A stretch of DNA of 64,000 nucleotides from Microbacterium sp. SLBN-146 (GCF_006715145.1 NZ_VFMR01000001.1:1860001-1924000), one strand, 5' to 3'; shown: positions 53,545-63,413, counted from the stretch's first letter. Notes: generated by a model from the sequence alone, not told the origin. Numbers and translations: made by a program.

Positions 53545-53982
53545 ATGGCAGAGACAACCGAACCGGTCGCCTACCTCGCCGCCGAGGAGTGCTGGGAGCG
53601 CCTGCGCAGTCAGGAGCTCGGACGCCTCGTGACGCGCGTGGGAGACGTGCTGGACATCTTTCCCGTGAACTATGTCGTCGACGGCGAGGGAGTGCTCTTC
53701 CGCACCGCGCAGGGGTCGAAGCTCTTCGAGCTCACCGTCAACGACGACGTGCTCTTCGAAGTCGACGAGTACACCGACGAGAACGCATGGAGCGTCGTCG
53801 TGCGCGGCCATGCGCGAGTCCTGGACACATCGGAAGAGGTGGAGCGCGCGGACGGGATGGGACTCACCCCGTGGATCCCCACGCTCAAGTACACCTACGT
53901 GCACGTCGATGCCGCGTCTGTGACCGGTCGCGCCTTCGCACGGGGCCCGGAGCCCGACCGCTACGGCGTCCAGCAGTACTAG
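53545..53982 (+). CDS. Pyridoxamine 5'-phosphate oxidase-like flavin/F420-binding protein
   Basis: 145 residues from the ATG at 53545. The split-barrel fold of the PPOX family appears in AAEECWERLRSQELGRLVTR, DIFPVNYVVDGEGVLFRTA, GSKLFELTVNDDVLFEVDEY and NAWSVVVRGHARVLD. Many actinobacterial members bind F420, heme or flavin, and the partner cannot be told from sequence by eye. It is a single gene before the tRNA-Trp cluster, with no clear functional link. Confidence 0.85.
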   Translation: MAETTEPVAYLAAEECWERLRSQELGRLVTRVGDVLDIFPVNYVVDGEGVLFRTAQGSKLFELTVNDDVLFEVDEYTDENAWSVVVRGHARVLDTSEEVERADGMGLTPWIPTLKYTYVHVDAASVTGRAFARGPEPDRYGVQQY

Positions 53983-54127
53983 CCGGGTTCGCGGGGCCCG
54001 ACCCCATGGCGTACACTGGATGGTGCAGTTGAAGTCTGCATTCTTTCGCCGTGCCCGCCGGTCGGGAAACCCCGTTCACTCAGGTCATGGTTCGAGCGTG
54101 CAGCATCCCGAGATCTCCGAGATCTCT

Positions 54128-54200
<73 letters not shown>

Positions 54201-54257
54201 CGCGTCAGCGTCGTCGGTACGCGCGCCGACAGTTACTGACACACGGAAGGTAATCAG

Positions 54258-54527
54258 GTGGCATCGATGGTCCAAGACGAGCCGGGCGGCGAAATCGTCG
54301 CATCGGGTGGTTCCCGCGAGAAGAAGCCGAATGTCTTCGCTCGTATCGCCATCTTCATCCGGCAGGTCTTCGCAGAGCTCCGCAAGGTCGTCACTCCGAC
54401 CCGTCAGGAACTCCTCAAGTACACGGCCGTCGTGCTGGGATTCGTCGTCGTGATGATGGCGATCGTCTACGGGCTCGACCTGCTCTTCGTCTGGGTCACG
54501 ACCGTCGTCTTCGGCATCCCGGCCTGA
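54258..54527 (+). CDS. secE: Preprotein translocase subunit SecE
   Basis: 89 residues from a GTG at 54258 (GGAAGG 7 bases upstream). The conserved segment FIRQVFAELRKVVTPTRQEL leads into a single membrane helix (YTAVVLGFVVVMMAIVYGLDLLF), the minimal SecE type that clamps SecY in the SecYEG channel. An N-terminal Gly/Glu-rich tail precedes it. It is followed by nusG, the conserved order. Confidence 0.95.
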   Translation: MASMVQDEPGGEIVASGGSREKKPNVFARIAIFIRQVFAELRKVVTPTRQELLKYTAVVLGFVVVMMAIVYGLDLLFVWVTTVVFGIPA

Positions 54528-54583
54528 CCTGATCTACGGGGGCGGCGATCTTCGGGCCCGCCCACGGAACGGAAGAAACACAA

Positions 54584-55726
54584 GTGTCTGAGAGATACAA
54601 CGACGACGCCGACTGGGCGACCGCCGCAGAACAGTCCTCGGAGGATGACGAAGCCCAGGAGGGCAACATCCTCGAAGCCGAGCAGCGCGCGAGCGAACCT
54701 GCCGAGCACCTCGCGATCCACGTCGTGGACGACAGCCCCGAGCAGGACGACGCCGAACTCGACGACATCGACATCGACGACCCGGAGGCGGATGCCATCG
54801 TGAACGACGCCCTGAACATCGACGAGGCCGCCGAGGCCGAAGCCGCCGCTGAGGCGCTCAACGAGTCCATCGCCGAAGAAGAAGCGGAGTACGTCGAAGA
54901 GCACGCCGGCGACATCACGCCCTACGACGGCCCTGACGTGAACGGCGACGAGGACGAGCCCGTACTCGACGACGATTTCGTCGCCGAGGTCGACGCTGCC
55001 GCAGCCGTCGTCGACGAGGTCGAGGCTTCGGTCTCTCCCGCCGATGCTGCCGACGCATCCGAGGCCGCCGACGACTCCGACGAGGATGACGAAGACGACG
55101 AGGAAGACCCGTTCGAGGCCTTCCGCGCCGAGCTGCGCACCCTCCCCGGCAAGTGGTACGTCATCCACTCCTACGCGGGCTTCGAGCGCAAGGTCAAGGC
55201 CAACATCGAGCAGCGCAAGTCGACGCTCGAAGTCGAAGAGGACATCTACCAGATCGAGGTCCCCATGGAGGACGTCGTCGAGATCAAGAACGGACAGCGC
55301 AAGATGGTCACGCGCGTCCGGATCCCCGGCTACGTGCTCGTGCGCATGGAGCTCAACGAGGACACCTGGTCCGTCGTGCGGCACACGCCCGGCGTCACCG
55401 GCTTCGTCGGCAACGCGCACAACCCGACGCCCCTGCGCTTCGAAGAGGCCTTCACGATGCTGAAGAGCCTCGTCGAGATCAAGGAGACGGCACCCGCCAA
55501 GGCCGGCGCCGTCAAGAAGGGTGCGGCTCCCGCCTCGCGTGTTCTTCCCGCCGAGGTCGACTTCGAGGTCGGCGAAACGATCACGATCAAGGAGGGCTCG
55601 TTCGCTGGTCTTCCCGGCACGATCAGCGAGATCAAGCCCGAGAGCGGCAAGCTCACGGTCCTCGTGTCGCTGTTCGAGCGCGAGACTCCGGTCGAGCTCT
55701 CGTTCGACCAGGTCACGAAGCTCTAA
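54584..55726 (+). CDS. nusG: Transcription termination/antitermination factor NusG with long acidic N-terminal extension
   Basis: 380 residues from a GTG at 54584, about twice the length of E. coli NusG (181). The NGN domain begins near residue 185 ([36 protein letters not shown]), and the KOW domain is at the end ([29 protein letters not shown]). It binds RNA polymerase, and through KOW the ribosome or Rho. The first 180 residues are strongly acidic and apparently disordered ([20 protein letters not shown]). Actinobacterial NusG proteins often have such an extension; this one is at the long end. Confidence 0.95.
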   Translation: MSERYNDDADWATAAEQSSEDDEAQEGNILEAEQRASEPAEHLAIHVVDDSPEQDDAELDDIDIDDPEADAIVNDALNIDEAAEAEAAAEALNESIAEEEAEYVEEHAGDITPYDGPDVNGDEDEPVLDDDFVAEVDAAAAVVDEVEASVSPADAADASEAADDSDEDDEDDEEDPFEAFRAELRTLPGKWYVIHSYAGFERKVKANIEQRKSTLEVEEDIYQIEVPMEDVVEIKNGQRKMVTRVRIPGYVLVRMELNEDTWSVVRHTPGVTGFVGNAHNPTPLRFEEAFTMLKSLVEIKETAPAKAGAVKKGAAPASRVLPAEVDFEVGETITIKEGSFAGLPGTISEIKPESGKLTVLVSLFERETPVELSFDQVTKL

Positions 55727-55840
55727 CGGGCTCGAGACCCCCACAGACACCGCACTCCGGAACGGCCGGAGACGCGGGAGAGACGGTGCGAAAACAGGTC
55801 ACTGAGCCTGTCGAAGTGCCGCTCGACGAAAGGAAAGAGA

Positions 55841-56272
55841 ATGGCACCGAAGAAGAAGGTGACCGGCCTGATCAAGCTTCAGATCAACGCCGGTGCCGCC
55901 AACCCGGCGCCGCCGATCGGGCCCGCGCTCGGTCAGCACGGCGTCAACATCATGGAGTTCTGCAAGGCGTACAACGCCGCGACCGAGTCGCAGCGCGGCA
56001 ACGTCATCCCCGTGGAGATCACCGTCTACGAGGACCGCAGCTTCACCTTCATCCTGAAGACCCCGCCGGCAGCCGAGCTCATCAAGAAGGCCGCAGGCCT
56101 CCAGAAGGGCTCGAAGACGCCGCACACCGTCAAGGTCGGCAAGCTCACCAAGGATCAGGTTCGCCAGATCGCAGAGACGAAGCAGCCCGACCTGAACGCG
56201 AACGACATCGAGGCCGCCTCGAAGATCATCGCCGGAACCGCCCGCTCCATGGGCATCACGGTCGAGGACTGA
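55841..56272 (+). CDS. rplK: 50S ribosomal protein L11
   Basis: 143 residues with the normal L11 layout: [38 protein letters not shown], the RNA-binding C-terminal domain with [20 protein letters not shown] and MGITVED. AAGGAAAGAG precedes the ATG. It sits 114 bases after nusG; the gap includes CACTGAGCCTGTCGAAGTGC, a palindrome-like element. L11 binds 23S rRNA at the GTPase centre and is needed for RelA-dependent stringent response. Confidence 0.97.
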   Translation: MAPKKKVTGLIKLQINAGAANPAPPIGPALGQHGVNIMEFCKAYNAATESQRGNVIPVEITVYEDRSFTFILKTPPAAELIKKAAGLQKGSKTPHTVKVGKLTKDQVRQIAETKQPDLNANDIEAASKIIAGTARSMGITVED

Positions 56273-56286
56273 GGGGGATAGGAACA

Positions 56287-56976
56287 ATGGCTACCAAGTC
56301 CAAGGCCTACAGGGCCGCAGCCGCCAAGATCGAGGCGGACAAGTTCTACACGCCGACCGAGGCCGTCTCGCTCGCCAAGGAGACCGGCTCCGCGAAGTTC
56401 GACTCGACCGTCGAGGTCGCGCTCAAGCTCGCTGTCGACCCCCGCAAGGCGGACCAGATGGTGCGCGGCACCGTCATGCTCCCGCACGGCACGGGCAAGA
56501 CCGCCCGCGTCATCGTGTTCGCGACCGGCCCCGCGGCCGAAGCGGCGATCGCGGCGGGTGCCGATGAGGTCGGCGGCGCCGAGCTCATCGAGCGCGTCGC
56601 CGGCGGATGGACCGACTTCGACGCGGCCGTCTCGACGCCCGAACTCATGGGTCAGGTCGGACGCCTCGGAAAGGTCCTCGGACCCCGCGGCCTCATGCCG
56701 AACCCGAAGACCGGCACCGTGACCCCCAACCCGGCCAAGGCCGTCGAGGAGATCAAGGGCGGAAAGATCGAGTTCCGCGTCGACAAGCACTCCAACGTGC
56801 ACTTCATCGTCGGCAAGGCATCGTTCACGGCCGACCAGCTCGACGAGAACTTCGCCGCCGCTCTCGAAGAGATCGTGCGTCTGAAGCCCTCGAGCGCCAA
56901 GGGTCGCTACATCCAGAAGGGTGCGGTGTCGACGACGTTCGGTCCCGGCATCCCGCTGGACGTCAACGTCCTCTGA
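56287..56976 (+). CDS. rplA: 50S ribosomal protein L1
   Basis: 229 residues from the ATG at 56287, 14 bases after rplK. L1 motifs: [56 protein letters not shown] and [18 protein letters not shown] [19 protein letters not shown]. It binds 23S rRNA at the E-site stalk and can repress its own mRNA. End of the tRNA-secE-nusG-rplK-rplA block. Confidence 0.97.
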   Translation: MATKSKAYRAAAAKIEADKFYTPTEAVSLAKETGSAKFDSTVEVALKLAVDPRKADQMVRGTVMLPHGTGKTARVIVFATGPAAEAAIAAGADEVGGAELIERVAGGWTDFDAAVSTPELMGQVGRLGKVLGPRGLMPNPKTGTVTPNPAKAVEEIKGGKIEFRVDKHSNVHFIVGKASFTADQLDENFAAALEEIVRLKPSSAKGRYIQKGAVSTTFGPGIPLDVNVL

Positions 56977-56989
56977 GTCATCGAAATCG

Positions 56990-57021
56990 ACAGGGGCTCC
57001 GCCTTCGGGTGGGGCCCCTGT
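56990..57021 (+). terminator. Terminator after rplA
   Basis: ACAGGGGCTCCGCC and GGTGGGGCCCCTGT fold around TTCGG 13 bases after the rplA stop, followed by TGCGTTGCC. A strong hairpin with weak T content. Confidence 0.7.
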
Positions 57022-57175
57022 TGCGTTGCCTGTCGCGGGTGAGGGCGAGTCGTTGTGTGACGGCCCGCGTCGCCCGATGCCGGTATACCGCCTGCGCGAG
57101 GTTAGCGTAGGACCTCGGCCCATCCGGCCCGCACCACCCCCCGGCACACCCGCCGCCGCATCACCAGGAGTCCCC

Positions 57176-57982
57176 ATGCCCCGTCGTCGCCTGTTCGCCC
57201 TCACCGCCATCGCTGCGATCGCTCTTCCCCTCGTCGCGTGCAGCACGGGCACGGCCGAGCCGGGAGCGTCGGAGAACGGTGACGACTTCGGTCTCGTGAC
57301 TCCCGGCACCCTGACGGTCGCGACCGAGGGCACGTATCGGCCCTTCACGTTCCACGACGAGGGAACCGGCGACCTCGTGGGCTTCGACGTCGAGATCATC
57401 GAGGCCGTCGCCGACAAGCTGGGACTCGAGGTCGAGTTCCGTGAGACGGAGTGGGACGCGATCTTCGCGGGCCTGGACTCGGGGCGCTTCGACGTCATCG
57501 CCAACCAGGTCTCGATCAACCCCGAGCGCGAGGCCAAGTACCTCTTCAGCGAGCCGTACACCGTCTCGCCCGGCGTCATCGTGGTCGAGGAAGACGACGA
57601 CTCGATCTCGAGCTTCGACGATCTGGCGGGCAAGACGACGGCGCAGTCGCTCACGAGCAACTGGTACGAACTCGCGCAGGAGTCCGGCGCCCAAGTCGAA
57701 GCCGTGGAGGGCTGGGCGCAGGCCGTCGACCTGCTTCGCCAGGGTCGGGTCGACGCGACGATCAACGACAACCTCACCTTCCTCGACTACGAGAAGACGA
57801 ACGGGCCCACCGGCCTCAAGATCGCCGCCGAGACGGACGACCCCGCCTACAACGCCTTCGCCTTCACGGAGGACAAGATCGCACTTGTCGCGGCCGTCGA
57901 CGAGGCGCTCGCCGAACTCCGCGAGGAAGGCGTGCTCGCGTCGATCAGCGAGACCTACTTCGGCGCCAACGTCACGCAGTAA
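57176..57982 (+). CDS. Polar amino acid ABC transporter substrate-binding lipoprotein
   Basis: 268 residues from the ATG at 57176 (CCAGGAG 6 bases upstream). The lipoprotein signal ends in LPLVAC. The solute-binding family 3 fold is shown by [59 protein letters not shown] and [16 protein letters not shown]. Such proteins bind cystine, glutamine, arginine or similar amino acids outside the membrane. A possible promoter is TAGCGT at 57103-57108. It forms an operon with the permease and ATPase genes that follow. Confidence 0.93.
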   Translation: MPRRRLFALTAIAAIALPLVACSTGTAEPGASENGDDFGLVTPGTLTVATEGTYRPFTFHDEGTGDLVGFDVEIIEAVADKLGLEVEFRETEWDAIFAGLDSGRFDVIANQVSINPEREAKYLFSEPYTVSPGVIVVEEDDDSISSFDDLAGKTTAQSLTSNWYELAQESGAQVEAVEGWAQAVDLLRQGRVDATINDNLTFLDYEKTNGPTGLKIAAETDDPAYNAFAFTEDKIALVAAVDEALAELREEGVLASISETYFGANVTQ

Positions 57983-58001
57983 GCTCGCGCTGGAGGTGCC
58001 G

Positions 58002-58664
58002 ATGGACCTGTGGAACCTCTTTCTCACGTCGTTCTGGCCGATCTTCCTCGCCGGACTGACGGGGACGATCCCGCTCGCGCTCGCGTCGTTCGCGATCGGA
58101 CTCGTGATCGCGCTCGGTGTCGCGCTCATGCGCATCTCGAAGAACCGCGTCGCGTCGAATCTCGCCCGGTTCTACATCTCGGTGATCCGGGGCACGCCGC
58201 TCCTCGTCCAGCTGTTCATCATCTTCTACGGGCTGCCGTCGATCGGACTCGTCGTCGACCCGTGGCCGAGCGCAGTCATAGCCTTCTCGCTCAACGTCGG
58301 GGGATACGCGGCCGAGGTCATCCGCGCCGCCATTCTGTCCGTCCCGAAGGGGCAGTGGGAGGCGGCATACACGATCCGGATGTCTCGCTCGCAGACGCTC
58401 GTGCGGATCATCCTGCCGCAGGCGGCGCGCGTGTCGGTACCGCCGCTGTCGAACACCTTCATCTCCCTCGTGAAGGACACGTCGCTGGCATCCCTCATCC
58501 TCGTGACAGAGCTCTTCCGCGTCGCGCGGGAGATCGCCGCCTTCAGCTACGAGTTCATGCTCATCTATCTCGAGGCAGCGCTCATCTACTGGATCTTCTG
58601 CCTCGTGCTCTCGAGCGGGCAGGGCGTTCTCGAAAGGAGGCTCGATCGCTATGTCGCACAGTGA
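58002..58664 (+). CDS. Polar amino acid ABC transporter permease (HisM/GlnP-type)
   Basis: 220 residues from the ATG at 58002, with GGAGGTG upstream and 19 bases after the binding-protein stop. The helix pattern and the EAA-loop region match HisM-type permeases: [57 protein letters not shown] and [20 protein letters not shown]. It overlaps the ATPase gene by 14 bases. Confidence 0.93.
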   Translation: MDLWNLFLTSFWPIFLAGLTGTIPLALASFAIGLVIALGVALMRISKNRVASNLARFYISVIRGTPLLVQLFIIFYGLPSIGLVVDPWPSAVIAFSLNVGGYAAEVIRAAILSVPKGQWEAAYTIRMSRSQTLVRIILPQAARVSVPPLSNTFISLVKDTSLASLILVTELFRVAREIAAFSYEFMLIYLEAALIYWIFCLVLSSGQGVLERRLDRYVAQ

Positions 58665-59454
58665 CGATCCGCTCGCCCCGAAGGCGGGGAGCACCGGTGA
58701 AACGCTCCTCTCGGCCCGCGGTATCCGGAAGTCCTTCGGCGACAACGAGGTGCTGCGGGGCATTGATCTCACACTCGCGCGCGGCGAGGTCGTCTTCCTG
58801 ATCGGTCCGAGCGGGTCGGGGAAGACGACGGTCCTCCGTTCTCTTAACGGCCTGGAGACACCGGATGCCGGGACGCTCGCCGTCGATGGTGGACCTCAGA
58901 TCGACTTCTCGCGACCCGTGCGCAAGGAGGACAGATACGCCCTGCGGGATCGCTCGGCGATGGTGTTCCAGCACCACAACCTGTTCCCTCATCGCACGGT
59001 GCTGCAGAACGTCATCGAGGGGCCCGTCCAGGTGCAGCGGGTTCCGAAGGCGCAGGCGATCGAGGAAGCGACCGTCCTCCTGGAGCGCGTCGGTCTCGCC
59101 GAGAAGCGCGACGCCTACCCGCACGAGCTGTCGGGCGGGCAGCAGCAGCGCGTCGGGATCATCCGTGCCCTCGCGCTCAAGCCCGATCTGCTGCTCTTCG
59201 ACGAGCCGACGAGCGCGCTCGACCCCGAGCTCGTGGGGGAGGTCCTCAAAGTCATCAAGGAGCTCGCCGAGGAAGGGTGGTCGATGGTCCTCGTGACGCA
59301 CGAGCTCGCCTTCGCTCAGCAAGCCGCGGACCACGTGCTCTTCCTCGATCACGGTGTCGTCGTCGAAGAGGGTCCGCCGTCGCAGATCTTCACGGCGCCG
59401 CGCGAGGAGCGCACACGACGCTTCCTCGACCGCATCCTCCGTCCGTTCGACTGA
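58651..59454 (+). CDS. Polar amino acid ABC transporter ATP-binding protein
   Basis: 267 residues. Walker [18 protein letters not shown]-loop [18 protein letters not shown], signature [17 protein letters not shown], Walker [13 protein letters not shown] and the switch His in LVTHELAF are complete. The GlnQ/HisP type energises import of the amino acid bound by the first gene of the operon. No N-terminal signal; cytoplasmic face of the membrane. Confidence 0.95.
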   Translation: MSHSDDPLAPKAGSTGETLLSARGIRKSFGDNEVLRGIDLTLARGEVVFLIGPSGSGKTTVLRSLNGLETPDAGTLAVDGGPQIDFSRPVRKEDRYALRDRSAMVFQHHNLFPHRTVLQNVIEGPVQVQRVPKAQAIEEATVLLERVGLAEKRDAYPHELSGGQQQRVGIIRALALKPDLLLFDEPTSALDPELVGEVLKVIKELAEEGWSMVLVTHELAFAQQAADHVLFLDHGVVVEEGPPSQIFTAPREERTRRFLDRILRPFD

Positions 59455-59455
59455 G

Positions 59456-59731
59456 TCAGGCCGTCGCGCGTACCTCGAACGTGCGCGAGCCGGTGGGTGC
59501 GGCATCCGACACGGAGGCTGAGTCGACACGCGCTCCGGGTGGCCCCTCGGCCATCCATGCGAGCACCTCGTCGACCTCCGCGGCGGTGCCCTCGAGCTCC
59601 GCTTCGACGCTGCCGTCACGGAGGTTCCGCACCCACCCCGCGACGCCGGCCTCGTCGGCGACCAGCCGCAGGGTGTAGCGGTAGCCGACCCCCTGCACGA
59701 CGCCTCGGACGACGACATGCACGCGCTTCAT
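59456..59731 (-). CDS. Acylphosphatase
   Basis: 91 residues, the usual length. VHVVVRGVVQGVGYRYTLRL carries the phosphate-binding Arg and GWVRNLRDGSVEAELEG the catalytic Asn. It hydrolyses acyl phosphates such as 1,3-bisphosphoglycerate or carbamoyl phosphate. ATG at 59731; its stop lies 2 bases from the stop of the convergent ATPase gene. The C-terminus ends RTFEVRATA. Confidence 0.93.
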   Translation of the reverse strand: MKRVHVVVRGVVQGVGYRYTLRLVADEAGVAGWVRNLRDGSVEAELEGTAAEVDEVLAWMAEGPPGARVDSASVSDAAPTGSRTFEVRATA

Positions 59732-59767
59732 CGTTCCATCGTGCCCTGAAAGAGGAGAATGCCGTGC

Positions 59768-60121
59768 ATGGGCACCGTCGACGACCTTCTCACTGACCTG
59801 GATCCCGCAGATCGCGTGTCGATCGCGCGCATCTACGACATCGCTCGCGAGGAGGTGCCCGAGGCGGAGCAGGGTCTCGGCTACGGCATGCCCGCGTTGC
59901 TCTATCGCGGCAAGCCGCTCCTGTCGGTCATGCGGGCCAAGAAGCACATCGGCGTCTACCCGTTCAGCCCCGCGAGTGTCACCGCGGTCGCCGACGCCGT
60001 CGGGGGCGTTCCGCTCACGAGCGTCGACAAAGGGACCATCCGCTATCAGCCCGAGGAGCCCCTGCCTGACGACATCGTCCGCGCGCTCGTGATCTCCCGG
60101 AAGAACGAGATCGACGGCTGA
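59768..60121 (+). CDS. DUF1801 (YdhG/iron-chaperone-like) protein
   Basis: 117 residues from the ATG at 59768; AGGAG lies 10 bases upstream, while an ATG at 59759 leaves a 1-base gap. Motifs of the family: EAEQGLGYGMPALLYRGKPL, SVMRAKKHIGVYPFSPASV and KGTIRYQPEEPLPDDIVRAL. Relatives are called iron chaperones in Bacillus, but most have no tested function. It is divergent from the acylphosphatase gene with a 36-base gap. Confidence 0.85.
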   Translation: MGTVDDLLTDLDPADRVSIARIYDIAREEVPEAEQGLGYGMPALLYRGKPLLSVMRAKKHIGVYPFSPASVTAVADAVGGVPLTSVDKGTIRYQPEEPLPDDIVRALVISRKNEIDG

Positions 60122-60149
60122 TCGCCGAGTGGGGTCTGGGCGGGCAGCG

Positions 60150-60806
60150 TCAGTGGGGGAGCACGAGCGAGATCCCGATGCCGATCATGACGGCCGCGAT
60201 GACGCCGTCGAGGATCCGCCACGCGCGGGGGGTCGAGAGCCAGCGGCTGAGGTAGCGCGCGCCGATCGCGAGCGCGAAGAACCAGACGATGCTCGCCACG
60301 ACCGCTCCCGCCGCGAACCACCACCGCGTGTCGCCGTGGGTGTTGGCGACGCTGCCGAGGAGGAAGACCGTGTCGAGGTAGACGTGCGGGTTGAGCCACG
60401 TGAGGGCGAGCACCGTGAGCACGGCGGGAAGAGCGCGTGACTTCGTCGCGACGGTGCCGACAGTGCCGGATGCCGTCGCTCCGCGCGCGACGGGCGTGTC
60501 GTCGCCGCGGAGGGTCTCGCCCGACGGACGCCAGGCACGGCGCGCTGCGAGGAGCCCGTAGGTCACGAGGAAGATCGCGCCCGCCCAGCGCACGACGTCG
60601 ACGAGCCACGGCACCGCCTGGAGGACGAGTCCGATGCCCGAAACACCGAGCACGATGAGGACCGCGTCCGACACCGCGCAGATCGTCGCGACGAGCAGGA
60701 CGTGCTCGCGGCGGAGACCCTGACGCAGCACGAACAGGTTCTGGGCGCCGATCGCGATGATGAGCGAGAAGCCGAGTCCGAGGCCGGCGACGAGGGAGGG
60801 GAGCAC
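60150..60806 (-). CDS. LysE/ArgO-family amino acid exporter
   Basis: 218 residues from a GTG at 60806. LysE-type membrane protein with about six helices: FSLIIAIGAQNLFVLRQGLR, TICAVSDAVLIVLGVSGIG, LTWLNPHVYLDTVFLLGSVA. The NPHVYLDTV segment is characteristic of the basic amino acid exporters LysE and ArgO, so lysine and arginine are probable substrates. The -10 box TAGCGT (complement 60813-60818) 6 bases upstream implies a leaderless transcript. Divergent from its probable activator, the LysG/ArgP-type gene. Confidence 0.92.
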   Translation of the reverse strand: MLPSLVAGLGLGFSLIIAIGAQNLFVLRQGLRREHVLLVATICAVSDAVLIVLGVSGIGLVLQAVPWLVDVVRWAGAIFLVTYGLLAARRAWRPSGETLRGDDTPVARGATASGTVGTVATKSRALPAVLTVLALTWLNPHVYLDTVFLLGSVANTHGDTRWWFAAGAVVASIVWFFALAIGARYLSRWLSTPRAWRILDGVIAAVMIGIGISLVLPH

Positions 60807-60812
60807 ACGTCG

Positions 60813-60818
60813 ACGCTA
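60813..60818 (-). promoter_or_regulatory. -10 box for leaderless lysE-like transcript
   Basis: TAGCGT on the minus strand, 6 bases before the GTG at 60806. The 68-base divergent gap to the regulator gene must also hold the activator site. Confidence 0.45.
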
Positions 60819-60863
60819 TGACGCCCTTGGTCCTCAGTCCAGCTCATGATTCTTCAGGCGCAT

Positions 60864-60869
60864 TAGCAT
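60864..60869 (+). promoter_or_regulatory. -10 box for leaderless LysG/ArgP-type regulator transcript
   Basis: TAGCAT lies 5 bases before the ATG at 60875; a second ATG follows immediately. Confidence 0.4.
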
Positions 60870-60874
60870 GACTT

Positions 60875-61777
60875 ATGATGCGGATTCCCTTCGACCTCGC
60901 CGAGACCCTCGCCACTGTCATCGACGAGGGGACGCTGGATGCTGCCGCGCGCCGCCTCTACGTGACGCCATCCGCCGTGAGCCAGCGCATCAAGGCCCTC
61001 GAAGAACTCGTCGGCCGGACGGTGCTCGTCCGGACGAAGCCCGCGCGCCCGACGGAGGCCGGGGTCGCGATCATCCGACTCGCACGCCAGACCGCTCTCC
61101 TCGAGCACGACACTCTCGCCGAGCTCGGAGCGGGAGAAGATCCGAACGTGCGCACGTCGATCCCGCTCGCGGTGAACGCCGACTCTCTTGCGACGTGGTT
61201 CCTGGAGCCGCTCGCACGGCTCGCCGAGCGGCATCCCGTCGTCTTCGAGCTGCATCGCGACGACCAGGACTTCACGGCAGCGCTTCTCGAATCGGGCACC
61301 GTCATGGGGGCCGTGACATCGCGCGAGGCTCCCGTCGCGGGATGTCGCGTGAGTGCGCTGGGCGCCATGAGGTACGAGGCGGTCGCGACGCCCGCCTACG
61401 TGGCGCGGTGGCTGCCCGAGGGAACGGATGCCGCGGCGCTCGCCGCTGCCCCCGTGATCGACTTCGACCGGCGTGACGACCTGCAGCGTCGCTGGCTCTC
61501 GGCGTTCGGGGTCGGCGGCGACGCACCCCCGCGACACTTCGTGCCCGCATCGAGCGACTTCGCATCGGCGACGATGCTCGGGCTCGGATGGGCTCTCCTG
61601 CCGGGCTTCCAGTCGGATGAGGCGCTCGCCCGCGGAGACCTCGTGCGCTTGGGTGGTGCGGTGATCGACGTTCCCCTCTACTGGCAGCAGTGGAACCTGC
61701 GCTCGCCGCTCCTCGACGCGATCGCCGAAGAGATCGTCACGGAAGGCCGTCGTGTGCTGGCGGTCAGTCGTCGCTGA
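60875..61777 (+). CDS. LysR-family regulator of LysG/ArgP type
   Basis: 300 residues. The winged helix at the start (TLATVIDEGTLDAAARRLYV, TPSAVSQRIKALEELVGRTV) is the LysR DNA-binding domain, followed by a periplasmic-binding-like effector domain (IPLAVNADSLATWFLEPL, GLGWALLPGFQSDEALARGD). The IPLAVNADSLATW segment is typical of ArgP (IciA) and LysG, which activate argO/lysE in response to arginine or lysine. Divergent position from the exporter gene matches. Its end overlaps the convergent oxidoreductase gene by 14 bases. Confidence 0.92.
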   Translation: MMRIPFDLAETLATVIDEGTLDAAARRLYVTPSAVSQRIKALEELVGRTVLVRTKPARPTEAGVAIIRLARQTALLEHDTLAELGAGEDPNVRTSIPLAVNADSLATWFLEPLARLAERHPVVFELHRDDQDFTAALLESGTVMGAVTSREAPVAGCRVSALGAMRYEAVATPAYVARWLPEGTDAAALAAAPVIDFDRRDDLQRRWLSAFGVGGDAPPRHFVPASSDFASATMLGLGWALLPGFQSDEALARGDLVRLGGAVIDVPLYWQQWNLRSPLLDAIAEEIVTEGRRVLAVSRR

Positions 61778-62798
61778 CGCGCAGTACGACCTTGCCGCGC
61801 GTGTGCCCTTCCTCGACCGACGCGTGTGCCGCCGCGGCGTCCGAGAGATCGAACACCTTGTCGACGTACACCTGTACGGCCCCCGAGTCGAGGAGTCGCG
61901 CGATCGTCGCGAGCGCGCCGCCGTCGGGGATGACCTTGAACGACGTCGCACGGACTCCCGCCGCTTCGGCCGCCGCCGCGAAGTCCGGCCACGAACCCGT
62001 GGGGACGAGGATGTACAACCCGCCGGGCCTCAGGACCTTCATCGAGCGCGTGCCCGTGTCGCCGTGGACGTTCCCGACGAGGTCGATCACGACGTCGACA
62101 TCGGCGATCACCTCGTCGAAGCGGGTCGTACGGTAGTCGACGACGACGGATGCCCCGAGTTCGCGGAGCCACGCCGCGTTGGGCCCCGATGCGGTCACCG
62201 TGACATGGGCGCCGAAGTAGGCCGCGAACTGCACCGCGAAGTGGCCGACGCCTCCGCCCCCCGCGTGGATGAGGACGCGCTGCCCCTCATGCGCATGGGC
62301 CGTCTCGACGACGAGCCCCCACGCCGTCAGGGCAGCGAGGGGAACCCCCGCAGCCTCGACGTGCGACAGCGACGTCGGCTTGCGCGCGACGGAAAGGGAG
62401 GGGACGACGGCGTACTCGGCATACGTGCCGCCCGATCGAGGAAAGGGCACCGTGCCGAACACGGGGGTCCCGGGCGGGAGCGGGTGGCTCTCGTACGGTG
62501 CCTTCACGACGACGCCGCTGAAGTCGAAGCCCAGCGTCGAGGGAAGAGACGGTAGCTGCGCCGACACGCCCGCGCCTGAGCGTGTCTTGGCGTCGATGGG
62601 GTTGACCCCGGCCGCGACGATCCGCACGAGAAGTTCGCTCAGCACGGGCGTCGGCACCGGCACGGTCGATTCGTGCAGGACCGCGGGCGCACCGACGTCA
62701 TCGAAGACGACGGCACGCATCGCAGGCGGAGGGTCGGAGGCAGGGGCAGGCTCGGTGACGGAGGTGGGAGCATTGCCGCGCAGCGGTCGGAATCTCAC
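61764..62798 (-). CDS. Zinc-type alcohol dehydrogenase/quinone oxidoreductase-like enzyme
   Basis: 344 residues from a GTG at 62798 (AAGGA 7 bases upstream); ATG at 62720 would remove a 26-residue proline-rich leader and is the family's usual start. GroES-like domain (AGVNPIDAKTRSGAG, TLGFDFSGVVV), then a Rossmann domain with VLIHAGGGGVGHFAVQFA, which binds NADPH. It lacks the cysteine cluster of zinc alcohol dehydrogenases, so it is a zinc-free quinone/enone reductase. Substrate unknown; possibly related to detoxification alongside the MarR/MFS genes. Confidence 0.88.
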   Translation of the reverse strand: MRFRPLRGNAPTSVTEPAPASDPPPAMRAVVFDDVGAPAVLHESTVPVPTPVLSELLVRIVAAGVNPIDAKTRSGAGVSAQLPSLPSTLGFDFSGVVVKAPYESHPLPPGTPVFGTVPFPRSGGTYAEYAVVPSLSVARKPTSLSHVEAAGVPLAALTAWGLVVETAHAHEGQRVLIHAGGGGVGHFAVQFAAYFGAHVTVTASGPNAAWLRELGASVVVDYRTTRFDEVIADVDVVIDLVGNVHGDTGTRSMKVLRPGGLYILVPTGSWPDFAAAAEAAGVRATSFKVIPDGGALATIARLLDSGAVQVYVDKVFDLSDAAAAHASVEEGHTRGKVVLRVSDD

Positions 62799-62912
62799 AG
62801 CTCGTTCCTTTCCGCGAGGCGCCGTCGTCGGCGGGTGGGACTTTGTGATCGCCAGTCAACCTGGTGTTTGTCTCGCCCGTGTTACGCGGGTGCTAACAAG
62901 CGAGGGCACCTG

Positions 62913-63413
62913 TCACGCGTCGGGAGCGGGCGCGTCGGCGTCCGTCGGGACGGTCCCTGCCGTCAGGGCATGGAGAAGCCGGGTGAGGTCGTGGATCTGG
63001 TCGATGTCCCACGCGTCGAGGGCTGCCAAGAGGGAGTGCTCCTGAGGAGCGCGGGCGATCGCGAGCCGTTCGAGCCCGGACGCTGTCGGGGCGAGAAGGT
63101 GCGAGCGGCCATCGTCGGGGTCGGGCGTGCGGCTCACGAAGCCCAGCTGCTCGAGCTCCCGCACGGTCCGACTCAGCTGCCCTTTGTCGGCCATGAGGGA
63201 GTCGGCCAGAGCGGACAGTGTCACGCGCTCGCGGCGCACGATCGTCGTGAAGACCTTGTAGGCGCCGGGGAGCATGCCCGGGCTCATGCGCTCCGCGTTC
63301 TCTGCGAGGAGGCGCCGCACTCGGCTGATGAGTTCCCCGAACTCCGCCTCGAGGGCGCGCACGGCACGCGTGCGCGCCTCTCCGGGCTGGTCGGATGACA
63401 TCGGAGTCGACAC
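62913..63413 (-). CDS. MarR-family transcriptional regulator
   Basis: 166 residues from a GTG at 63413 that overlaps the stop of the upstream MFS gene (TAGTG); an ATG at 63401 is an alternative start. The winged helix is shown by VTLSALADSLMADKGQLSRT, VRELEQLGFVSRTPDPDDGR and SHLLAPTASGLERLA. MarR proteins repress drug efflux and are released by small aromatic ligands. Co-transcription with the MFS exporter gene supports control of that exporter. Confidence 0.9.
   Translation of the reverse strand: MSTPMSSDQPGEARTRAVRALEAEFGELISRVRRLLAENAERMSPGMLPGAYKVFTTIVRRERVTLSALADSLMADKGQLSRTVRELEQLGFVSRTPDPDDGRSHLLAPTASGLERLAIARAPQEHSLLAALDAWDIDQIHDLTRLLHALTAGTVPTDADAPAPDA

Noticed and set aside
55797..55821. 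CACTGAGCCTGTCGAAGTGC element before rplK as a ribosomal leader regulator
   Set aside because: It resembles an intergenic repeat I recall from Microbacteriaceae, but I cannot confirm copies in this window and see no L1- or L11-binding fold, so it is not listed as a regulator.
57022..57175. Small gene between rplA and the amino acid binding-protein gene
   Set aside because: No frame has both a ribosome site and a plausible length; the gap fits a promoter region with a TAGCGT box.
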